From UBA6120 sp035361955 (GTDB taxonomy: Bacteria; Bacillota_I; Bacilli_A; RFN20; CAG-826): a stretch of 64,000 nt of DNA. Numbering within the stretch: position 1 is the stretch's first letter; each line of letters begins with the position of its first letter. Both the position numbers and the translations under genes were made by a program. Location: assembly GCA_035361955.1 (NCBI GenBank), contig DAOSDC010000003.1, positions 1 to 64,000 of the forward strand, read 5' to 3'. The notes under the pieces were generated by a model, which searched no databases, was not told the DNA's origin, and saw only the letters and a program-made list of their open reading frames with translations. This document shows, in pieces, positions 17,585-25,190 of this stretch.

Positions 17585-18537
17585 TTCTGCCGGTACCGAT
17601 CCGCCAGTTTGTTAATTGAGCGGAATAAATGGGCGACATTGCTTTTTGAAACGGGCTTGCCTACCATTTCGCTCACTCGTTGGGCTAACTCTCCCAGTGA
17701 TGCCCCATCATCGTCAAGCCGAAGTTTGGCTAGTGCAATCATTTTCTCGCTTGGCAAATGCTCAAGTCCGATAATCGATTGCAAAAAGGTGATATCGGCA
17801 AGCTGGCGTTCCGCAGCATCAAGCGTTTTGCGCATATTCGCTAATTCGCAGTTTTGCCAACGATTGTCCGAGTTCGAATAGTCACGATTAACGCGCACAG
17901 TTTCATACTCAAGCGTGGCATCGGTCGCGCCAATTAAAATCATGAAATCGGCGATTTGATCAGATTTTTTAATGTACAAAACATACTGTTGGCGCCGCTT
18001 CGTCAGTTTTGGCTCTAACTTTACGTTTTTGAGTCGTCCGATTAAACGTTGCACTTCACTCATCAAAAATTCATCGACGCTTGACATTTCTAAATGGTAG
18101 TTGGAACTTTCTGGATCGTTGACGCTGCCGGTGGCCAAAAAGATGCCGGCCAAATATCCCGCCGCTTCATCATCTGTCGACAAAAAATCCTTGAGTGAAT
18201 ACGAACCTGTGAATGATAAATTGAGGTCTAGCAATATTTCGTCAACTTTATCGTCAATCAAAACATGGTATGTCGTCGCTTTATTGAACCGTGGTTGTTG
18301 CGTGTACGCAAAGCGAGGATCGATTCCGTACATACGCTTAATCGCCATGTACAAATATTTAGCGATTTTCGCGTGCTCGCTTTTCAATTCCAAACGACTG
18401 CCCTGATTGGAAATGACATAACGGCCATTGGCTTTACAAAAACCGGACAGCAACGCTTTCACGCGTTGATCAAAAAACGGTTTGGATATAATTTCCTCTT
18501 TCACAAGACTGGTGAACGAAGTAATCTTACGAGCCAT
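17581..18537 (-). CDS. whiA: DNA-binding protein WhiA
   Basis: A 318-residue member of the WhiA family: an N-terminal LAGLIDADG-like fold without nuclease residues (about 80-190) plus a C-terminal HTH (TFLQSIIGLEHLPSEKM, then LAKLRLDDDGASLGELA). In Firmicutes it is linked to cell division and chromosome segregation. The start at 18537 (MARKITSF) overlaps the rapZ stop by 11 bases and matches the family's beginning better than the upstream start at 18567. The rapZ-whiA pair is conserved in Gram-positive bacteria. Confidence 0.93.
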   Translation of the reverse strand: MARKITSFTSLVKEEIISKPFFDQRVKALLSGFCKANGRYVISNQGSRLELKSEHAKIAKYLYMAIKRMYGIDPRFAYTQQPRFNKATTYHVLIDDKVDEILLDLNLSFTGSYSLKDFLSTDDEAAGYLAGIFLATGSVNDPESSNYHLEMSSVDEFLMSEVQRLIGRLKNVKLEPKLTKRRQQYVLYIKKSDQIADFMILIGATDATLEYETVRVNRDYSNSDNRWQNCELANMRKTLDAAERQLADITFLQSIIGLEHLPSEKMIALAKLRLDDDGASLGELAQRVSEMVGKPVSKSNVAHLFRSINKLADRYRQK

Positions 18538-19390
18538 GCGCGTGCTTGGTAACAATGCCAACGTCACGATGATGGACGTTGGTCTTGATGATGCCTTTGA
18601 AAATGTTGGCTAAATACTCGGTAACGGCGACCGACCGGTGTTGTCCGCCGGTACAACCGATGCCAATCGTGTAAAAAGGGCGAGATTCTTTGATGAAAAA
18701 CGGCAAATAGTAGCGAATTTGAGCTTCGACATGTTTTAAAAACTCCCGACCAATGTCATTGTCAAACACATAACTGACAACGTCGGCGTCTTGACCCGTC
18801 TTTTTTTTAAGCTCTTCAACCCAAAACGGATTAGGTAATATTCTGGTGTCAATCACTAAATCGACATCGGCTGGTATGCCGTATTTATAACCAAACGACA
18901 CTAGCTCAAGCGTCATTGAATCACTGGCTTTTTCAAGAAATGTCGTGAATAGTTTTTCTCTTAAGTTGGCCACCGATAACGTCGTCGTGTCGATCACCAA
19001 ATCGAAATCGCCGTGGCATTCGTTGAACAAATCGATTTCTTTTCGAATCGCGCGTGAAAGCGTTGAACCTTGCGTCTGCAGCGGATGCGCGTGCCGTGTC
19101 AGTTTGTAGCGCGACAACAGCTCATCGTGGGTAGCCGTCAAGCCGACAACCCGGAGGTCAAGACCTTTGAGCAATCGAGCGCTTTCAATCGCTTGTTTAG
19201 CATCAGACAGGTTAACGGCAACGACAGCTTTTTGGTAGCGTTCATCGCCTGAAGAGATTAGCGTGAACAACTGGGTAAACAGCGGCGTCGGAACATTTTC
19301 AATACAATAGTATTGCATCTCTTCAAATGCAAAAAGCGCCGTTGATTTTCCAGCGCCTGAGAGTCCCGTTAAAATTACGACAGTAGCCAT
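18527..19390 (-). CDS. rapZ: RNase adapter protein RapZ (YvcJ family nucleotide-binding protein)
   Basis: A 287-residue P-loop protein with Walker A GLSGAGKST at the N terminus, the Walker-B-like DADVVSYVFDN region, and the C-terminal family block GIGCTGGQHRSVAVTEYLA. It binds nucleotides; the E. coli member guides glmZ decay, while the Bacilli member YvcJ has a less clear role. Its Shine-Dalgarno GAGGA lies in the right arm of a perfect 20-base palindrome directly before the ATG (see 19391-19410), so its translation may be controlled. Confidence 0.94.
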   Translation of the reverse strand: MATVVILTGLSGAGKSTALFAFEEMQYYCIENVPTPLFTQLFTLISSGDERYQKAVVAVNLSDAKQAIESARLLKGLDLRVVGLTATHDELLSRYKLTRHAHPLQTQGSTLSRAIRKEIDLFNECHGDFDLVIDTTTLSVANLREKLFTTFLEKASDSMTLELVSFGYKYGIPADVDLVIDTRILPNPFWVEELKKKTGQDADVVSYVFDNDIGREFLKHVEAQIRYYLPFFIKESRPFYTIGIGCTGGQHRSVAVTEYLANIFKGIIKTNVHHRDVGIVTKHAHGS

Positions 19391-19410
19391 GAATATCCTC
19401 GAGGATATTC
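19391..19410. promoter_or_regulatory. Perfect 20-base palindrome covering the rapZ ribosome-binding site
   Basis: GAATATCCTC is followed immediately by its reverse complement GAGGATATTC, and the rapZ ATG follows at once. In RNA it would fold as an 8-base-pair stem with loop TCGA and hide the GAGGA ribosome site; in DNA it is a symmetric binding site. Both readings are inferred from the sequence. Confidence 0.6.
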
Positions 19411-19444
19411 TATTACATTTGACCGCTAAATGAAATGCTGGCGT

Positions 19445-20374
19445 CTATTCGTTTGAAACTGCTGCAAGTTTACGAATAAACTTGTTAGCGTTGAATGAGG
19501 CAAGCGCGCCATCGCTAGTCGCCGTTACGATTTGTCGCAAGCTTTTGACGATAACGTCACCAGCTCCATATAGACCGGGTACACTTGTTTCCATATTTCC
19601 GTTACAAATCAGATAACCGTTCGCGTCCAAAGTTTCGGCAAAAGTAATGAAACTCGTGTTTGGCACCGAGCCGATAAACGGAAATACGGCGCTGACTGGC
19701 AATAGTTGTTCAGTGCTACCTCGTAAGTTGATGCCAGTCACGGTCTTGTCACCTAGTATTTGGAAGGGAATCGTATTCTTGATATGCACAATATTTGGAT
19801 AATCTTTCAACCGTTCGCTCAGCGCGGGAGTGGCCATAAGCTTATCGCCGCGAGAAACAATGTAGACGGTACGCACTAACGTGGCTAAAAAGATCGATTC
19901 CTCGACGGCTTTGCCACTATGTCCGATGACGGCGACGTCCTGCCCTTTAAAAAACGCCCCGTCGCAGGTCGCACAGTAGCTGACTCCGCGTCCGACAAAC
20001 TGTTCTTCGCCAGGAATACCCATTTTCTTTTCGCTCGTGCCGGTGGCCACAATCACCGTTTTTGATTCGATTAAACCTTCGTCAGTTTCGATTTTAAATA
20101 AATCGCCATCTTTTTTAACCGATATGACATCGCCGTAGGCAACTTCAATGCCAAGACCGAGCACTTGTTCATAAAGCTTATAGCCTAAATCTTGGGCACT
20201 AAGATCGGTGACCCCAGGATAGTTTTCAAGTTTCGTATATAAATTTAGTTTGCCACCAGGTGCGCCTTTTTCAATGATTGCGACTTTACTGTTGGACCGT
20301 TTTGCGTAAATAGCGGCGGCCAAGCCGGCAGGACCCGCGCCAAGGATGATGATGTCATACACTAGTTTTTCCAT
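19445..20374 (-). CDS. trxB: thioredoxin reductase-like flavoprotein with altered NADPH-binding motifs
   Basis: A 309-residue low-molecular-weight TrxR-type flavoprotein. The FAD motif GAGPAG (12-17), redox-active CATC (134-137) and C-terminal FAD motif GLYGAGDV are intact. The two NADPH motifs are not: the usual GGGxxA reads GHSGKA (151-156) and the usual HRRxxxR reads SRGDKLM (174-180). It may therefore use NADH, ferredoxin (as in the clostridial ferredoxin-dependent flavin thioredoxin reductases) or another donor. Pyruvate:ferredoxin oxidoreductase is encoded in the same window. The start overlaps the 3' end of the HAD gene by 20 bases, with GGAGG inside it. A ferredoxin-NADP reductase-like role cannot be excluded. 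Confidence 0.88.
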   Translation of the reverse strand: MEKLVYDIIILGAGPAGLAAAIYAKRSNSKVAIIEKGAPGGKLNLYTKLENYPGVTDLSAQDLGYKLYEQVLGLGIEVAYGDVISVKKDGDLFKIETDEGLIESKTVIVATGTSEKKMGIPGEEQFVGRGVSYCATCDGAFFKGQDVAVIGHSGKAVEESIFLATLVRTVYIVSRGDKLMATPALSERLKDYPNIVHIKNTIPFQILGDKTVTGINLRGSTEQLLPVSAVFPFIGSVPNTSFITFAETLDANGYLICNGNMETSVPGLYGAGDVIVKSLRQIVTATSDGALASFNANKFIRKLAAVSNE

Positions 20375-21008
20375 TAATAACTACCTCCACAAGTTGTCGA
20401 TAATCGGTGAGCCAATGAGCTGGCCGCACATGGGCGGGAAACCGTCGGGGCGACCATCCGATTAGCGCGCAGTCGACGCCACTAGAAACGGCCACTTGGT
20501 AATCGTATATCGTATCACCGACGAATAGCAGGCGATCTTTACTCACATTATAATGCTCAATGATCTGAAACATGCCTTCCGGATCGGGTTTTGGTTTTTC
20601 AACATCATCATAGGCCACGATATAATCGAAATAGTGCTCGATATTTAACATCTTTAATGTATCAATCGTGCGATCATGATGCTTGTTGGTCAATATTCCC
20701 AATTTAATACCCTGACGATGCAATGTTTCAAGCACCTCGACCGTGTATGGAAATAGCATCGCGCTCAAATGATAGTATTGCAGCGATAAGTCTTTAAATT
20801 CTTGAATGATTGTGGCGTGATCAACCTCAGGAAAATATTGCGCCAGCGTGTCCTCAATCGGCGGACCTGAAAAATATATAATCGTCGAGAGGCTGATTTT
20901 ATAATCAGGACGGTACTTTCTAAAAAGCGCCATCATCGATTCCACCAGCATCAAATCGGTGTCGACCAACGTTCCGTCCATGTCAAAGATGACGATGTCG
21001 TATTTCAT
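20355..21008 (-). CDS. HAD-superfamily phosphatase (PpaX/Gph type)
   Basis: A 217-residue HAD hydrolase with motif I DMDGTLVDT (nucleophile Asp9), motif II LTNK near 106-109, motif III Lys in EKPKPDP and motif IV GDTIYD. The helical cap is C1 type. In Bacilli the gene at this place, next to lgt, is ppaX, which hydrolyses the pyrophosphate released by HPr kinase/phosphorylase; phosphoglycolate phosphatase is the alternative. No hprK lies in the window. It starts 3 bases after lgt. Confidence 0.88.
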   Translation of the reverse strand: MKYDIVIFDMDGTLVDTDLMLVESMMALFRKYRPDYKISLSTIIYFSGPPIEDTLAQYFPEVDHATIIQEFKDLSLQYYHLSAMLFPYTVEVLETLHRQGIKLGILTNKHHDRTIDTLKMLNIEHYFDYIVAYDDVEKPKPDPEGMFQIIEHYNVSKDRLLFVGDTIYDYQVAVSSGVDCALIGWSPRRFPAHVRPAHWLTDYRQLVEVVINGKTSV

Positions 21009-21011
21009 ATA

Positions 21012-22256
21012 TTAAGCGGCTTTTGTCGGCGTTTTCGGATTTTTCTTTTGATAATGATCGAATAAATGCATGGCAATGATGCCCAACACGCCAATGCCGG
21101 CGAAAATCATGCCCCAATAATACGACCACAGATTGTCCATGATGTAGGTTGGATCGCGCATCGGTTCCATAATCACGCGTGTCAGGCCGTACCAAATTGG
21201 ATAAACCATCGCTAAATCGCCTGGCACAATCCATTTCTTCAAACCTTTGCCAATCGCAAAGCGAATGACGAGGTAACCGGTGATGTTGATGATGCTTTCG
21301 ATCAAAAATAACGGGATCCGGAATTGTCCGCCGATAATCATTTGCTCTTTGATGAAAGATGGTAAAAACGACCAGTCGGCGACATCGGCAATCGCTCCGT
21401 ACACTTCCTGATTGAAAAAGTTGCCCCATCTTCCAATCCCTTGGGCGACCAAAATGATGGGAACGCCGATGTCAGCGGCATGACGCAGTGTGATATCTTT
21501 CCGACGCAACAGGATAAAGAGGATGCCGGCGATCGCTCCGAATAGAGCGCCGCCCATAATTGCCAAACCACCTTCCCACATCGCAAATATTTTCCACCAA
21601 GGTTGTCCGGCAAATTCGGTTCCCCACTGGCCAATCACGTACCAAATACGGGCGCCTAGGATACCGGCGGGAAACGCGATGTAGAAAACGTTTTCGGCAT
21701 AACCTTTGCGATAGCCTTCGGCTTGAAGCTGCAAATCGGCTAAATAATAAACAAATACGGCGCCTGTTAGAATAAACAGTGCATAAAATGTCACAACCGG
21801 ATCAGCGGCAGGAATTCCCTTCGGGAGCGGAAACGTCGTAATCGGCGTTAAACCTTCCGTCATGACCCAAAGCGAAACAATAACTGGAAGAATCGTGAAA
21901 ATTAGCGAATATAAAACGACGGGACGATATTTTTCGTCAAGGTCTTTTTTATAGTTGTATAGAGCCCATGAAGCATATAGCCACTGGATGAAAAACATGA
22001 ACAGGAAGCCACCGAAGGCCGCCTGCAGGATCGGTTCGGTGCCGATCGGGGTCGGGAAATTCAGCGTCGCCCCTAGTGTCGTCAGTCCTAGACCGGCTGA
22101 TGATAGCGCCATCCATCCTAAATGAGTCCATAAAATTTTCTTATAGTTTAAATTCCGATTTAACGGTGTTTTGATGAATTTACCGCTCGCCTGTAGGAAT
22201 AGAAACAATCCTCCTAAGGCGATTAACGCTCCGACATAGACCATGGCTTGATACAT
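21012..22256 (-). CDS. lgt: prolipoprotein diacylglyceryl transferase with N-terminal membrane extension
   Basis: Transfers diacylglyceryl to the lipobox Cys of prolipoproteins, matching the several lipoproteins in this window. The Lgt signature GRWGNFFNQE is at 275-284, with the later GLTRVIMEPMRDP region containing the essential Arg and Glu. I use the ATG at 22256, behind AAGGAG; an upstream start at 22298 would overlap uvrA by 28 bases. At 414 residues it is about 140 longer than usual. The canonical first helix begins near residue 155 (DPVVTFYALFILTG), so residues 1-150 add four extra predicted membrane segments not found in standard Lgt. Confidence 0.92.
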   Translation of the reverse strand: MYQAMVYVGALIALGGLFLFLQASGKFIKTPLNRNLNYKKILWTHLGWMALSSAGLGLTTLGATLNFPTPIGTEPILQAAFGGFLFMFFIQWLYASWALYNYKKDLDEKYRPVVLYSLIFTILPVIVSLWVMTEGLTPITTFPLPKGIPAADPVVTFYALFILTGAVFVYYLADLQLQAEGYRKGYAENVFYIAFPAGILGARIWYVIGQWGTEFAGQPWWKIFAMWEGGLAIMGGALFGAIAGILFILLRRKDITLRHAADIGVPIILVAQGIGRWGNFFNQEVYGAIADVADWSFLPSFIKEQMIIGGQFRIPLFLIESIINITGYLVIRFAIGKGLKKWIVPGDLAMVYPIWYGLTRVIMEPMRDPTYIMDNLWSYYWGMIFAGIGVLGIIAMHLFDHYQKKNPKTPTKAA

Positions 22257-22270
22257 ATATATGCTGCTCC

Positions 22271-25126
22271 TTAAGATTTTATGTGGCGCCTTCGACAATC
22301 GGTCTCCAGCACTTGTTTCAGATATTTACCCGTATGCGACGTTTTGACCTCGACGATTTGTTCGGGAGTTCCGCAGGCAACAATCGTGCCACCGCGGAAA
22401 CCGCCTTCAGGTCCCAAATCGATAATGTGATCGGCGACTTTAATGACGTCGAGGTTGTGCTCAATCACGATAACGCTATCACCGTTATCGACAATCGAGC
22501 GCAGCACGTCGAGCAATCGAGCCACGTCATCGATGTGCAATCCGGTCGTCGGTTCGTCAAGAATGTAAAGCGTTTTTCCAGTCGACCGTTTTTGGAGTTC
22601 GAACGCTAGTTTTACGCGTTGCGCTTCACCGCCCGATATCGTCGTCGCCGGTTGCCCGAGTTTCATATAACCGAGACCAACGGCATTCAGCGTTTGCAGT
22701 TTGCGTTTGAGTCCGGCGCGATTTTCGAAAAAATCTCGGGCGTGCTCAATCGTCATTTCGAGTACGTCGTGAATGTTTTTGCCCTTGTAAGTCACAAGCA
22801 GCGTTTCTTCATTATACCGCTTGCCATTGCACTGATCGCATTTGACATATACATCGGGTAAAAAGTTCATCGGAATGCGCTTGACGCCATCGCCCTGGCA
22901 ATGTTCGCACCGTCCTCCGGGAACGTTAAACGAAAACCGGCTCTTGTCGTAACCGCGCGATTTTGCCTCGATGGTTTCCGCAAACAATGCGCGGATATCA
23001 TCGAAAACCTTCGTATAGGTGGCCGGATTACTCCGAGGTGTACGACCAATCGGATCTTGTGATATATTAATGCATTTATCGATATTTTCGAGTCCCAAGA
23101 TGGCATCGTGCTCACCCGGATACATATTCGTCTTTTTGAACTGTTGTTCGATGGCTTTGTACAAAATTTCAGTAATCAGCGATGATTTACCACTTCCGGA
23201 AACTCCGGTTACGGCCACGAACATTCCTAAAGGAATGCGCACGTCGATATTCTTCAAATTGTTACAACGCGCGCCTTTGATATCGATGGATAAACCGTTA
23301 CCCTTCATTCGTTGGGGAGGACATGCGATAAATTTGCGGCCCGCTAAATAATCGCCAGTAATCGAACGCGGTGCACTTAAAATATCGTCAATGCCACCGA
23401 TGGCGACGACTTCGCCGCCATGGTCGCCGGCACCCGGTCCGATGTCGACGATGAAATCGGCCGCGCGGATTGTTTCTTCATCATGTTCAACGACGATTAA
23501 CGTATTGCCGATGTCACGCATTTGTTTCAGTGTCGTGATCAGGCGCTGGTTGTCACGTTGGTGCAAACCGATGCTTGGTTCGTCAAGCACGTATAAGACG
23601 CCACTGAGCTGCGAGCCGATTTGCGTCGCTAAACGGATACGCTGCGCCTCTCCGCCTGAAAGCGTCATCGCCAAGCGGGCCAGTGTCAAATAATCAAGCC
23701 CGACATTTATTAAAAATTCGGTGCGATGGCGTATTTCTTTGATAATCATGCGGGCGATTTCTTTTTCGGTTGGACTTAGTTTATCGTCTAAGGTGCTAAT
23801 CCATTCGTGTAAATCGGTAATCGATTTTTGCGTCACTTCGAAGATGTTGACACCATCGACTCTAACGGCGAGCACTTGGGGGTTAAGTCGAGCGCCGTTA
23901 CAAGTAGTACAAATCGTATCTCGCATGAATTTTTCATAATACTCGCGCATAAAATCGCTGCTTGTTTCATGATAGAGACGTTGCACCCTGGCTTTGACAC
24001 CTTCGATGAAGTTATAACGGTGATTCAAATTACCTGATGAGGATTTAAGCACATAACGATGCATTTTCGTCGAACCATTGAAAATGATGCTTTTTTGATC
24101 TTTGGTCAAATCTTTGAATGGGACATTAAGTGGAATGTCGTACTCTTTGCACAAATAGGCGAAATCTTGCCATTCGAGATTAGTCGTTCCGACGATGCGC
24201 TTATAGTATTCAATCGCTCCTTGGTTGATCGTCAGATTTTGATCGGGGACGAGGAGTTCTGGATCGGCTTCGCGTTTAAAACCAAGTCCAGTGCAATCGG
24301 GGCAATAACCTAACGGAGCATTAAACGAAAATAAACGCGGCTCTAACTTTGGTACTGAGAACCCGCAATATTTGCATGAATGGTGTTGACTGAACAGCCG
24401 TTGTTCTTCATTGATTAGCACCGTTAGGTAACCATGGCCCCAATCAAGCGCCAATTCAACGGCGTCAAATAACCTTGAGCGTATGTCGTCTTTGAGCACG
24501 ATGCGATCGACGATGATGTCGATGGCATGCTTTTTATTTTTGTCGAGTTCACCGACCTCATCGATGCGCAGCAACGCCCCATCGACGCGCAATCGCTCGA
24601 ATCCCTGTGATTTTATTTTTAATAGCGTGTCTTTGTGCGTGCCCTTTTCGCCGGTAATAACGGGTGCCAAGACTTGAAGGCGACTGCCGCTAGGATATTT
24701 AAGAATCGTGTTGACCATTTCCGCCGGTGAATAAGCGACGATTGGTTCATTATGAGTCGGGCAATAAGGGACGCCGACGCGTGCGAATAACAATCGCAAA
24801 TAATCATAAATCTCAGTGACCGTGCCCACGGTTGATCGGGGATTGTGTGATGTCGTTTTTTGATCGATGGATATCGCCGGTGACAAACCTTCAATCGATT
24901 CGACGTCAGGTTTTTCAAAGTTGCCTAAAAACTGCCGAGCATAGCTTGACAATGATTCGACATAGCGGCGCTGCCCTTCCATATAAATGGTATCAAACGC
25001 CAATGTCGACTTGCCACTGCCCGATAAGCCGGTGAAAACGACCAACTTCTCTTTTGGTATTTCCAAACTGATGTTTTTCAGGTTGTTTTCGCGTGCTTCT
25101 TTGATAACGATATGCTTTTGGCTCAA
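22271..25126 (-). CDS. uvrA: excinuclease ABC subunit A
   Basis: The DNA damage recognition ATPase of nucleotide excision repair, about 951 residues. It has two ABC modules, each split by a zinc-binding insertion: Walker A GLSGSGKST and GVSGSGKSS, zinc-finger CKYCGF/CPDCTG and CEHCQGDG/CDQCNGKR, signatures LSGGEAQR and ISGGEAQR. I take the TTG at 25126 (SQKHIVIKEARENN, the usual UvrA beginning) with GAGG nine bases upstream. That GAGG lies within the right arm of the terminator of the preceding gene. Another TTG at 25141 would fall inside the same stem. No uvrB is adjacent in the window. Confidence 0.96.
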   Translation of the reverse strand: MSQKHIVIKEARENNLKNISLEIPKEKLVVFTGLSGSGKSTLAFDTIYMEGQRRYVESLSSYARQFLGNFEKPDVESIEGLSPAISIDQKTTSHNPRSTVGTVTEIYDYLRLLFARVGVPYCPTHNEPIVAYSPAEMVNTILKYPSGSRLQVLAPVITGEKGTHKDTLLKIKSQGFERLRVDGALLRIDEVGELDKNKKHAIDIIVDRIVLKDDIRSRLFDAVELALDWGHGYLTVLINEEQRLFSQHHSCKYCGFSVPKLEPRLFSFNAPLGYCPDCTGLGFKREADPELLVPDQNLTINQGAIEYYKRIVGTTNLEWQDFAYLCKEYDIPLNVPFKDLTKDQKSIIFNGSTKMHRYVLKSSSGNLNHRYNFIEGVKARVQRLYHETSSDFMREYYEKFMRDTICTTCNGARLNPQVLAVRVDGVNIFEVTQKSITDLHEWISTLDDKLSPTEKEIARMIIKEIRHRTEFLINVGLDYLTLARLAMTLSGGEAQRIRLATQIGSQLSGVLYVLDEPSIGLHQRDNQRLITTLKQMRDIGNTLIVVEHDEETIRAADFIVDIGPGAGDHGGEVVAIGGIDDILSAPRSITGDYLAGRKFIACPPQRMKGNGLSIDIKGARCNNLKNIDVRIPLGMFVAVTGVSGSGKSSLITEILYKAIEQQFKKTNMYPGEHDAILGLENIDKCINISQDPIGRTPRSNPATYTKVFDDIRALFAETIEAKSRGYDKSRFSFNVPGGRCEHCQGDGVKRIPMNFLPDVYVKCDQCNGKRYNEETLLVTYKGKNIHDVLEMTIEHARDFFENRAGLKRKLQTLNAVGLGYMKLGQPATTISGGEAQRVKLAFELQKRSTGKTLYILDEPTTGLHIDDVARLLDVLRSIVDNGDSVIVIEHNLDVIKVADHIIDLGPEGGFRGGTIVACGTPEQIVEVKTSHTGKYLKQVLETDCRRRHIKS

Positions 25127-25133
25127 AATAAAA

Positions 25134-25167
25134 AACCTCAAGTTATCATTATATGATAAATGAGGTT
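25134..25167 (-). terminator. Terminator after the beta-propeller gene, overlapping the uvrA ribosome site
   Basis: The outer stem AACCTCA / TGAGGTT continues with an inner TTATCAT / ATGATAA stem and is followed on the minus strand by TTTTTTATTTT. The 3' arm carries the GAGG that serves uvrA. A TATAAT is inside the stem, so uvrA may also have a promoter here, but no good -35 is seen. Confidence 0.75.
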
Positions 25168-25190
25168 AAATATATAGAACTGACGCTTAG

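Noticed and set aside
24619..24918. ORFs inside uvrA and its neighbours on either strand
   Set aside because: They overlap strongly conserved coding sequence in other frames and have no independent signals.
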